From contig JABYQQ010000001.1 in the NCBI GenBank assembly GCA_022605405.1, forward strand, positions 124,001 through 188,000: a stretch of 64,000 nt of DNA, read 5' to 3'. How positions within the stretch are numbered: the first letter of the stretch is position 1; each line of letters begins with the position of its first letter. This document shows, in pieces, positions 23,350-33,055 of this stretch. The translations under genes and the position numbers were made by a program. Under the pieces are notes generated by a model. That model did no database searches. It was not told where the DNA came from and saw nothing but the letters and a program-made list of their open reading frames with translations. The DNA is from Earliella scabrosa (Eukaryota > Basidiomycota > Agaricomycetes > Polyporales > Polyporaceae).

Positions 23350-23909
23350 CTATCCGATCATGTCCAAGCCTCCGGCGAGAGTTGGAACGTGCCGCAGCGC
23401 ATCGACATGTAGATCCTCGATCTGTTTCTTAAACAACTCTCGGGACGCGTGAGCGTCGGCGATGATACGGGTTACTTCCCAGAAGTCCAACGCCTCGTCG
23501 AATTGAAGAGAGAACCGAAACGTATCGCGAGAGAACTGGATTGCGCGATTGGCCTGGTGTGGAGGTCGGTCAGAGTCTCGACCGGGAGCACAGAGCATTG
23601 CTTACATGACTGATGTTGATAGTGACAGCATCGTCGGGGATCATCACTCGGAACAGGACTACCGGTGGTTTAGCGCAGACTGAGCCGTCAACGAGTTCGC
23701 ACAGGAAAAGGGCATCTACGGGCAAAGCTGAGCCATCTAGCCGACAGAGCGAGTCAAGTTAGAAGGAACTCACGGATATCCTTGCCGTATTCTGCCAACA
23801 GGAAGAACACGTCGCGCTCCTCATTCCTCATGTCGTCCCCGCCGACCATGTGCACGCGACAGGTAACATCTGTGTTACCTAGCGAGATCAATGGTTCACT
23901 GATGGACAT
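23350..23909 (-). CDS. Small unknown protein, paralogue of the gene at 10730-11433
   Basis: Three exons read from ATG 23909 (MSISEPLISLGNTDV). Intron 1 (GTGAGTTCCT..GCTCAG, phase 1) joins AEYGKDI to PLPVDALFLCELVDG. Intron 2 (GTAAGCAATG..CACCAG, phase 0) joins TINISH to ANRAIQFSRDTFRFSLQF. The end is at 23350. Size, segment order and both intron phases match the gene at 10730-11433, although residue identity is low. No domain is recognised. Having two copies in one element suggests an old intra-element duplication or repeated capture. Confidence 0.62.
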
Positions 23910-24384
23910 CAGTACACGAGCATCGTCGGGGCAAAGACTGGCCTACGCGTGCAGAGACATTGAGTGTTCGAGAGGGCGTATGAGTTGGGGGAGGGAGAAG
24001 GGAGTCCGTGAAGTAGACAGGTAGCGCGACGCCTTTTGTGACCCGGCACAAAGGTTGGAGGGGACGTTCTGGACGCATGAATGTGAACAAAGCAACGACA
24101 AGTGAGGATGAGTACCTTCCCATGACATAGCGCCGCGCAGCTCGACAAGAGCTTCGCTGTGCTAGCAGAAGACCGGTAGTGACCCTGCAACGCAGGCACA
24201 ATCCGTAAGTAGCGGCGACAATTGAAGCTTGAGGAGGAGGAGGAGGACCAAAGTTGGAAGATACAAGGCGCCCGCGCGCAAGGCACCTAACGGTGGCAGT
24301 GCAGTACGCGGCTTCGTGGAGGAGGAGCCCCGCAGAGCCCCGCGCGCTGTACCTTGCGCATTCCTCTCTACCAACCCATCTACC

Positions 24385-25966
24385 ATGACTCGACGCTACA
24401 CCCAGCTATGTCACTTGAACTGCCACGAAGATGCAATTACAGCGGTCGTCTTCAGTCCTCAAGGCAACTTCCTTGCGACGGGTAGCTTGGATGGGAAACT
24501 ATGCATCTGGAATGTCGAGGAAGGCCGTCTGCTCTATCGTCATATAGGAGAGCACGAGATCACATCTATTGTTTGGCTGCCGGATGGAGAGGAGGAGCTC
24601 TTGTTCGGCACAAGATGCGGTCACGTCGCGCGGCTGACCGTGACACAGGTGAGCACCCTCCTCATCTGCCTTCTTACTCACCCTGTTCAGAAGCACAGAA
24701 CGATTTATCGGTGAGCGGCTTCTGGGCGCACGCATACCCAGTAGAACATTTGGCCATCAAGGACTCGTGGCTGGCCTCAGGGGCCCTTAAGGAGGTCAAG
24801 TTATGGCGATGGGATCCGGCAGGTGGGTAGCTCTAATCATCTCGCTGAAACGCCTTCATTCCAACTGTTATTGCACACATCAAGTCAGAATCTATGTCTT
24901 CACACAGTCGCTTCCGGGACCTGCAACGGTCAAGAAGAACGCCCTCAGGGAGGTCATCGTAACGAGCCTTCACTGGACGACCTCGAAGCAACACGAACTC
25001 CTGCTTCTAGTGACGTACATGTATCATGGCGTGTAGTACGTCCTCCATGCGACGTATCGCGCGATCCCATCTGATTGCTTCACAGTCTCTACGATGCTCG
25101 CGACTGGCATAGTGTGCGGACAATTCCAGCGCCAGGAAAGATGCAAGTGACTACTCGATATCGCGTCTTCTCTCGCCTGACGGCAGTTTAGCGGCCATGC
25201 TTCTCTCTCCCAGTCCGGGACCCATCTTGCAATCTCGAACTTGGACACCGGCTTCGATGTGTATAGGATGGAGGACGGAGTACCTGTATGTTCCTTCGAG
25301 CACGAAGCTCCGGACCCGGACTACGTCCCTGTGCAATTCATACATGGTGGACACGCCATCTTCGGAGGGAACTCTGTCGGAAGGTTGGGCGTATGGGACA
25401 TCTACCTCAAGCGACGACTAGATCTTCTGTCCATCCCTAGTGCGTATCCGCCCTTGCGTACCTTTCTGCAAACCTCCGAGACTCAGGGATGTAACATGAA
25501 CAACAGACAACGCCCCCGTTCGTGCTATCGCGGTTAGTGGACTTCGGTTTTACGTAGTCGGGTCTGTAAGACGGTAACGCCTCTAGGGTCACTGCAAGGC
25601 CGCATCCGATCCTGCCGACTATCGCTTCCTCCTGGCAACTGGAGCATATAATTTGCGCAAAGATTCCCCGTGCATTCTGTGGGAAGCTCAGGATCCCAAG
25701 GCCCGCGCCATCGAGGAGGATGACGAAGAGGAGGATGACGAGGATGACGACGACAACCAAGCCAACGGACATGAGGAGAGGGCGGAGATCATCACGACCG
25801 CACATACTACGTTCACGGTATGTCACATTTTACTTGCAGACTGCTCATGCTCATCGCACCTCAGTTGTTCCGGTTGGCGACCGCCTTGCTCGTCGTGCTT
25901 GTCGCTTACGTATCGGCCACGGTGGTCGCGGACATGCAACTCGGACCGCAGGCAAGTTCGGAGTAG
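24385..25966 (+). CDS. WD40-repeat protein with probable C-terminal membrane anchor
   Basis: WD40 repeats form beta-propellers used as interaction platforms. From ATG 24385 the first exon has two clear repeats (DAITAVVFSPQGNFLATGS, DGKLCIWNVEEGRL; then HEITSIVWLPDGEEELLFG). Later exons give VKLWRWDPAG, LYDARDWHSVRTI, THLAISNLDTGFDVYRMEDG, GGNSVGRLGVWDIYLKR and LLATGAYNLRKDSPCILWEA. A run of Asp/Glu follows, then a hydrophobic tail (LATALLVVLVAYVSATVV) just before the stop at 25964-25966. The tail depends on intron 25818-25864. Another intron uses a GC donor (GCAAGTGACT..GTTTAG), and only that choice restores the WD40 frame at GKIGHASLSQSG. The gene is convergent with the minus-strand gene at 26108. 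The anchor is inferred. Confidence 0.78.
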
Positions 25967-26107
25967 GCAGGCGCGCCGCGCGTTGAACTCAGATTACAGT
26001 CGAGACCAGTACAATACATCGATTCCCATCCGGTTCTCTCTCCGTCACCACCTCATGAGCCAGCAGCGCCCGAGGGCCGCCTTGCCGGCGTACCAGATCC
26101 CGGCGTA

Positions 26108-26637
26108 CTAGATCGCACGAGGAGCCTGGGATATGACGGCCGTCCCCTCCAAGGATGCCGCAAAGAGCTTGAGGTCGACCGCATCGACAAAGGTGATGCT
26201 AACGGCGCCAGGGATGTGGCAAACGTCGACGTCGAGGTCCTTCTAGCAGAGGAGAGGGTGAGTAACGGGTCGTCCACTGGGCTGATTGGACATAGGACCG
26301 ACCATCTCAAAGAGGAAAGCGAATGCAGGGGCGGGAGCAAGCACCGTGGAGACGACGTTGTCCACGCTTGATACCGCGCAAACATACCCTGAAGGACGCT
26401 CGATAAACAAACTGAATCGATGAGAAAAAGCTGACCTTCGTTCGACGTGGGAAGGGTGACGAAGGACACCGTCGTGTTGACATACGACCCGCGTGTAACA
26501 CCGTGCTCCCAGACTTTGATGACCGCGGGCGGATTCTCAAAACTGTCCCACATGGTGGCCACAGTGATGTACACCACGTAGTAGCTAGCAGCGAGGAGAA
26601 CGCTTGTGAGCATGGTTGCATGGTTGTAAGACGGCAT
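26108..26637 (-). CDS. Unknown small protein with N-terminal hydrophobic segment
   Basis: It starts at ATG 26637 (MPSYNHATML), followed at once by SVLLAASYYVVYITVA, either a signal anchor or an uncleaved signal peptide. Exon 1 continues to VTLPTSNE. Introns GTCAGCTTTT..CTTCAG and GTCGGTCCTA..TGCTAG join a middle exon (VCAVSSVDNVVSTVLAPA) to a last exon (KDLDVDVCHIPGAVSITF) ending at TAG 26108-26110. The result is about 130 residues with one membrane segment. No family recognised. It is divergent from the gene at 27158, with about 520 bp between them. Confidence 0.55.
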
Positions 26638-27157
26638 GGCGTGTATGTGGTGTGAGTTGAAGGGGGGGAAGAGTTGAGAGCGACCTCCGTCGAGCTCCCG
26701 CCGTAGTCTCATATAGTGCGTGATCACAAAGACAGGTAGCAAACGTGGCGTAGAATAAAGAAAGCGGACTCACCGGGGTGATGTCATGGAGGTCCTGACG
26801 AACCCGCAGAATCTCGCAGCGCCCTATCACGATGCGTATCTTTCTCGCCCTCATTCGCCAGAAACTGTGCACAGAGCTGAGCAGTACAGGGAGGTTGTCT
26901 GCGGGCCCGGCGGACTCGCGAGTCGGACGGACTTCCGTCCAACGTTGAACTTAACGGCTCACGCGGGCCGCTGGGAGCTCTATGATCCGACTGCGAGCGC
27001 GCGCCAGCCTGCGCGCGGACTCCGCGGTTCTCAGCCATGCTCGCGTTCCTTTGTTATGTTCGAAGATGCGCCCCCTCCTGTCCCTGCCATGTTGCTCGTC
27101 TTCAATCTGGAGGAAGGGCGCGACTCTTCGCCGTGACGACTAGCCACTCTGAACACC
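26638..27157. promoter_or_regulatory. Divergent intergenic region
   Basis: It separates the minus-strand gene at 26637 from the plus-strand gene at 27158 and so must hold both promoters. No TATA box or defined motif stood out, and the ORFs inside it are short and unsupported. Confidence 0.4.
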
Positions 27158-30022
27158 ATGTCCAACCCCTCTTCGTCGCCTCGTCTCTTACGAGGCGCTG
27201 TCCCTGGGGCTTTGGACCCTTCTCAGCCCGACCGAGTCCTCAGTCATCCTCTCGCGACACTCCAGTTTGCCACAATCGACTTGGCGGTTTGCAATGGCGA
27301 CCCCAATATCTCAACTTTTGACCTCCCTTCCAAGAGGATAGTCATCGAAACAATACTCAATCGACCTGACCCGAGCCGGTGGAGATTCGTACCAACGGCC
27401 AACTTGGCCCCGGGTGTCAGGTCTGAGGGTTCTTGGCCTCGGTTGGTGTCTATATGCAGGTGAGTATCTTCACTCGTATGGCTCGACGTAAAGCTGAATT
27501 GCACTAGCCAGATTGTAGTGTGTTACGAGGAGCAGTGGGATATATACAAGCTTGACCCCGCATATGTTTGTTACGTTCCTGCCTCGCCTGAGATCCCTTT
27601 CATCATCAAGATACCGCAGCTACGACGTCGACATCATCCCTCATCGTCTGCCCACCCTATCCCCATTACCGAGCCTTCCTCCAGCGCTGCGCCGAATGGT
27701 CAGCGCTTACCCAAGAAGCCCAACTTTGGTACAAGCACTGCAGAGCGATCGTCTGATGAGTCCTCTTGGGCTAGAAAGGGCAAATGGCGGGAAAACGAGT
27801 GCCCCCTCGAGGAGACGCGAGGTGCTTCTAGAAGTCGCGCGACCTCGAGACCTCCATCCGCCGCTTCGCGGGTGCGGAGTGGCCCCGCCCTGTCACCCAG
27901 CACCGCCGGGAACACAGGCGCACACGTTCGCCCCCTCGGTACCAGCCCTCCCACAAAATCTTCCACAGCTCAGAGCTATGCGCCGCGCGCTACGCAAAAG
28001 TCCGCACCGCGCGCATCGTCTGAACCTCAAGCACCGGCTGGTGGTCAAGCAACCACATCCACTAGTGCACCTTCACCTACTACTCGTCCGTTGTCCCCAG
28101 CGTCCCACAGGGCGTATCCGATCTCCCCTTCTGGACCATCCCAATCCACCTCTCCCTCCGAGTCCAGTGCCCCATCCAAGACGACTCAGTCGGCTTCTTC
28201 ATCCACCTCACCTTCGTTGTCTACCGCTAAACCGGAGCATAACCCAACTCCTGCATCCTTTCCTGCGGAGTCAATAGCTATGGACCAGTCAACCTTTTCT
28301 GGCAAGGCCCAACCCCCGTCATCTAGTTCCGAGCACGTACCGTCCGCTTCCCCGCCGGCCCAAGCCTCGCCCTCCCCTCAAGAGTCTGCCAACTCCACTC
28401 CTCATCCAGAGCCATCGACTTCCCAGCAGCCTGCCTCTGCGCCTGAATCGGCGTTCGCTCCCGTGACCCCAAACCTCAGTGAACCCGAGTACCCTTCGGC
28501 GCAGGCGTCCGCCACACCACACACACCACAATCCACGCCTCACGATCAACCCCATTCTTCAGCAGCAACTCCCGATCATCCCGAAGCGGGACGGACTGCT
28601 GCTGATCCACCGGGCGGTGAACGTGACGACGATATTGAGATGGGTGAGGGAAGTATACCAACCACAGAAGATGCAGATTACACGAGCGAGGTCGAGATCA
28701 TGGACCTACTCATCGACACCGACGACGAGGATGAATCGGCTCTTAGCAATGGCGGGAATGACGACGGTAGGGACGAAGCCCCATCGGGAGGTCAGCATTT
28801 GAGTCCTTCCGTCTTCTCGATCCGAAGGTTAACATTGACCCCCACTAGACGACGCCGAGATGGAAGCTGATGCCGAGAATGTCGAGACAAACCACAAGCG
28901 AAGGAGAACTTCATCTCCTGGGCATCCGAAGTACACCAAGGCTGAAGAGCGCGCTTACGACCGTATCTACCGGAGGCGAGTGGAACAGTACTACCGCCGA
29001 CAGGATGACCTCGAAGAGCAGCGGCATAAGCGCAACGAGAAGTTGTGGGAGGACATTCTGTCGAACGCGCCTCATCCTGGTGAGTGATCTCATGAACTTG
29101 CTGTGGAAGCGAACTAATCTATGTTTCTTTCTGAACGTGTTCAGACGCACAGGCTCAGCGTACCCCGGAAGCCAATCCGCCGGCCTTCGAGCCTGAGCGC
29201 GATCCACCTCATACACCCGATCCACCTCATACACCCGATCCGCCTCCAACACCTGTCGATCATCTACAGTCAACGAATGGCGATGGCGCACACCGTCCAC
29301 CTTTCCCGAGTACTTCAGAGCCTTCTCCGGAAGATGAAGAGCGACTACGCCAAGCAGCGATCGAGGAATCGCGTAGGAAACTGGCAGAACTGGAGAAGGA
29401 TCGCCCTCTGTGGGAGGCAGAGGCACACCGGCGTCGGCAGGAAGAGCAGCAGGCGGAAAAAGAACGCCGTGCTGCACGGGAAGCCGCTGAAGCAGAGCGT
29501 CAACGTGCCAAAGCTGCCGCTGGGAAGCCTCCTACGCAAGCCTCCCCAGCCGCTACGGCTGGCGCTCAGGCTGAGCAGGACCGGCTCCGGCGCGAGCGAA
29601 TCGCCCGATGGACTCGTGTACGGAGGGAGTTCTATTACAAACCTTGGGATGACCCCACGGCGCTGCGTCGATATGTCGGTCTCACGGAGCAGTTTGACAC
29701 TGCTAAATTCGCGGTGGAACCACCGCCTGACTTTTTCGCGATTCCATGGCCGGTTCTCGCCTCACCAGCAGAGCTCAAGCCGGAGTCCATCGACTGGCAG
29801 GCGGTCGAAGCCTTCTTCGACGCGGCGAAGGAGCGTCTACCGACCCCGGACTACGTGACATTCATCAATCAGGCCCAGAAAAGGTTTCACCCAGACCGCT
29901 GGCGTTCTCGCGGTATCTATGCTAATATCGTTGAGGACGAATACCGTACCATCCTGGAGGACGCCGTGAATGTGGTTGCGCAAGCTATCTCACCTAAGGT
30001 GGCCGAGAGCCGCCGCGGCTAG
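27158..30022 (+). CDS. Large Ser/Pro-rich protein with coiled coil and HPDRW C-terminus
   Basis: Four exons give about 900 residues. Exon 1 starts MSNPSSSPRLLRGAVPG. Introns GTGAGTATCT..CACTAG (phase 2), GTCAGCATTT..CACTAG (phase 1) and GTGAGTGATC..GTTCAG (phase 1) preserve frame. The N-terminal about 130 residues look folded (CYEEQWDIYKLDPAYVCYV). Next come about 300 residues of Ser/Pro/Thr low complexity, an acidic patch (SEVEIMDLLIDTDDEDES), a HTPDPP repeat, a long charged coiled coil, and a folded C-terminus with FINQAQKRFHPDRW. HPD is the signature of J domains, but the context here is not a canonical DnaJ domain, so a chaperone role is only a possibility. It is the first gene of the rightward block. 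Confidence 0.68.
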
Positions 30023-30227
30023 CGTTACGAATTGTTTGTCCTTTGTATGATATCGTCGCTTATGTCAACTCCATTGCACCTTCTTATCTGTGTCTCATTG
30101 CACCCTTGACGGCAAAGCCTCCTCTCGCGAATTGTGATGCATCACTAACAATGGACTATCACCCTCGCCACGGTATAAGTTCGTGGACAACGGGTCAGCG
30201 GAGCGTACGCCCTCTAGATCACTCGAC

Positions 30228-31395
30228 ATGGCTCAACGGCCCTCCAACCACACGCCGTATACCTTCGGTGCTCGTGTGCTGGTTCGCCGCAACTATGTCA
30301 CCGACCTCGTATACTCTGCCGCAGTCGCCCCGGACTTCGTAGGCGCCGCGGAGATGACGATTACCCGTCGTTTCCATGACGAGTGAGCTTGCTCGCCAAA
30401 TCTTTTGTGTCCTACCGCTAACAAGCTCTCGTAGCCCAGCACTAGATGGCAAGATGGATATGTCGGATGACGGGCAGGCTCCCGTCGTTCCGCCTGCTAC
30501 ACGAGCTACCACGCCGCTCCGCAAGTTCCCTCAGGACCCGTCTGCGCACATCCCAGTGCAGTCGTCCTCGTCAAGCTCGTCTACGACGACGCCGCGTTCG
30601 TCTACATCGCGATCGCGGTCGACCACTCCCGCCCTACCGGATGACGACGACCAATCACCGCCTGAGCCGCAAACAACGCCATCGCGTACCTCGCCAGCAC
30701 CCAGCACCCAGCAGACACACACCCGCAAAACCAGCAGCTCCAGGCGCCCTCTGAAACGTTCGTCGGTGAGGACCACCTTCCGCGTCGAACCAGTGCCGCC
30801 ATCCACTCCGTCGGTCCCTAGCACCAGTACAGTAAGTTCTCTCCTCGCTCCCCCATCAATACACGTCTGATTGTACCGCATAGTATGTGCACTATGAAGA
30901 TGATGACATCCGTCGCCAGTACAAACGGGATTACAAGATCTGCTCGCCGACAGACGAGGAGAAGAGGCTCGACGTTAGGTATGATACGGCATGGTTCTAC
31001 TCTAACGGCAACTACTCTCTGTCCGCCCCGCCTCCTGCTATGGCGAAGCATCCGGAGTTGAAACTCGGAGACATATTCTTCCACTGTGCGCCTCATCTCC
31101 AGGAGCCGCAGATGTGGGTGTGGATGGAACGGGCTGGGGGACAACCATTCTGGACCGCTGTGTACAAGGGGGACGTGCGACCCGAGGACGACCGTAAGCT
31201 TGCCATTGGTCAGGACGACGATGGACTTCCGAAACCCAACTGGGTAACCCACGAATGGTATCGCAAGTTGGGCTACAAGGAGCGGCAGGCCGCGAGGAAG
31301 AGTAAAGGGAAGGCTAAAGCAAAAGCAAAAGCACGTGAGTAAACAGTCTGTCCTCCGGACGGTCCGCATACATACTGATTGAAATGCCAGTCTGA
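30228..31395 (+). CDS. Unknown protein with Ser/Thr-rich linker and basic tail
   Basis: It starts MAQRPSNHTPYTFGARVLV. Intron 1 (GTGAGCTTGC..TCGTAG, phase 2) joins RRFHD to DPALDGKMDM. A Ser/Thr-rich disordered stretch follows. Intron 2 (GTAAGTTCTC..GCATAG, phase 0) joins STST to YVHYEDDDIRRQYKRD. The conserved-looking part includes DTAWFYSNGNYSLSAPPP and WVWMERAGGQPFWTAVYKGD, then a Lys/Ala-rich tail interrupted by a last intron that leaves a two-codon final exon ending at 31395. No known family. The aromatic-rich core suggests a small beta domain. It precedes the SUN-domain gene by about 180 bp on the same strand. Confidence 0.58.
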
Positions 31396-31461
31396 GATCA
31401 AGAGACTCCGGAGGAGGAGCTCCCAGAGGGTCGGACGGTTGGCGGACGGGTATTGTTTTGC

Positions 31462-31473
31462 TAAATATTTATA
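31462..31473 (+). promoter_or_regulatory. TATA-like site upstream of the SUN-domain gene
   Basis: TAAATATTTATA stands out in a GC-rich background, about 104 bp before ATG 31577. The position fits a core promoter. It also lies close to the 3' end of the preceding gene, so it could be an A/T-rich polyadenylation element instead. Confidence 0.3.
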
Positions 31474-31576
31474 CTCAATTGTAGTGGAATTGTGATATGT
31501 ACTTATCGACGAGTCTTGTCCGATGTCTTGTTTGCCTTCCTCACTTGGCTTGACCAACAACCACACTCTACTCCCC

Positions 31577-32679
31577 ATGTCGAGCAACCCTGGCGTGACC
31601 GACAAGCTCGTCAATCCCTTCGATGGGACTGCGTTCCTTGACGATCTTGAAGGTCAGTATCGTGACATTTAGACCGACAGCCGACGTACGAGGATTGAGT
31701 GTGTGTAACAGGTCGCAAGCATGTACGATTCACCGAGCCAACTGGCCCCTCCTCGCCTCGCTCCAAGAGTGCTGAGCCCAAAAAAGGCCCACCCGGTGCT
31801 CGCAAATCTCCAGGCGTGGTCACCCAGAAGCCGGCGCCATCTGGTATGACCATCGGGTGGCTCAGGTGGTTCCTGCGGGTTGGCTTATCCGTCCTGTCGC
31901 TACTGCTCGCCCTTTCTATCGCATTCATCCACAACCACTATCCTGATCATCATGGCTTCTCTTCGCGCATCGCTTCACGGTTTCCCGCCCTTCCCCGCTT
32001 TGCTAGGCCGACTGCACCCCACACAGTCCCGTTGTACTTGCGGGAGTATATCGACGCAGCAATCGAGACCGCCATCCTGGCTCAGATTGGTCAACGCGAT
32101 CATGCCCTCGAAGAGGGTGATACCCGGATAGTCTTCTCTCTAACTTCAAACGACTCTACCCCGTCCCCGTCGCCCAACCTCGACAAGCACCCTGCTCGCG
32201 TTATCATCCGCGACAATTCCCATGGGGGACCTTGTTGGATGATTGCCTCCAGTCAGGGTCAAGTCGGGATCTCTCTTCCGTACGTCGTGTACCCTACAAG
32301 TGTCACACTGGACTACGTACCGCCTTCCGACCCTGCGGGGAGAGCGCGAGCACCTAGGAATGTACGGTTGTGGGGAATGCTGGAGGGGAAAACCAACGTC
32401 GAGCGGTACGAATTTGTGCGACCATTCTTCCCTCCCGTCTTCCTTCAACATGCTGGTCCGGCGGTGACCCAAGGGCATCCGTTCCTCCTACTAGTAGATG
32501 CGGAGTACCAGTCCGCTGCCAAGCACGTCCAGACTTTCCCTGTCTACCAACATATACAGGACGCACAACTGGTCTTCGGCTTGTTCGTGTTGGAGATTCT
32601 GAACAATTGGGGAGATAAGCACACCTGCGTCCATCGTGTACGAATTCACGGTAGAGCCGAGGCTGATCCATTGGAATAG
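31577..32679 (+). CDS. SUN-domain membrane protein
   Basis: SUN proteins sit in the inner nuclear membrane and bind KASH partners across the perinuclear space to form LINC complexes. Exon 1 starts MSSNPGVTDKLVNPFDG; a phase-1 intron (GTCAGTATCG..TAACAG) leads to a 325-codon second exon. The product is about 348 residues. It has a basic Pro/Ser-rich N-terminus, one transmembrane span near residues 79-99 (FLRVGLSVLSLLLALSIAF), a short helix, and a SUN domain from about residue 188 to the end. Diagnostic blocks are CWMIASSQGQVGISLPYVV, YPTSVTLDYVP, APRNVRLWGM and LEILNNWGDKHTCVHRVRIHG. The luminal coiled coil is much shorter than in animal SUN proteins. It appears complete and unbroken. It sits in a same-strand run with the neighbouring unknowns. 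Confidence 0.85.
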
Positions 32680-33055
32680 GTGAGTACTTCCTCCGTCGTT
32701 AAGCCATGCCTCGCCCCGTCTGATGTTGTGCGCCACAGGATGAACCCCCATTATTTACTAGGAGTTCTTTGTATCATACCGAGCGGCTCATTGCGTAATT
32801 CATGTCTTTCTGCGAAACAGAGGCGCCGTTTCTGCTTTGCAAGGACTTGTCAGATGTTGTTCTTTGGGCGGGTTATAAGCGTATGCGCGATGTTCCCCGC
32901 TCCTCACCGCTTCCCCCAGCTCCCTCCACTTCGCTCGTGCACCCGCGTTGCCCCCGTTAGAACACAGCGCGTCACTTGCATCAGTGAGTCCTGATATCGC
33001 GCTGCCAGAGCTGTGGGTACTAAGACGGCTCCGGACACAGCACACGTCGCTCCTT
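32680..33055 (+). other. Intergenic spacer
   Basis: It contains the SUN gene 3' end and the presumed promoter of the next gene. Open frames extend through it, but the first well-placed ATG (MDQQYPAGYYP) is at 33056. Nothing else is seen. Confidence 0.5.

Noticed and set aside
27552..28277. 241-codon alternative frame
   Set aside because: It is a shadow of the Ser/Pro-rich exon of the gene at 27158-30022.
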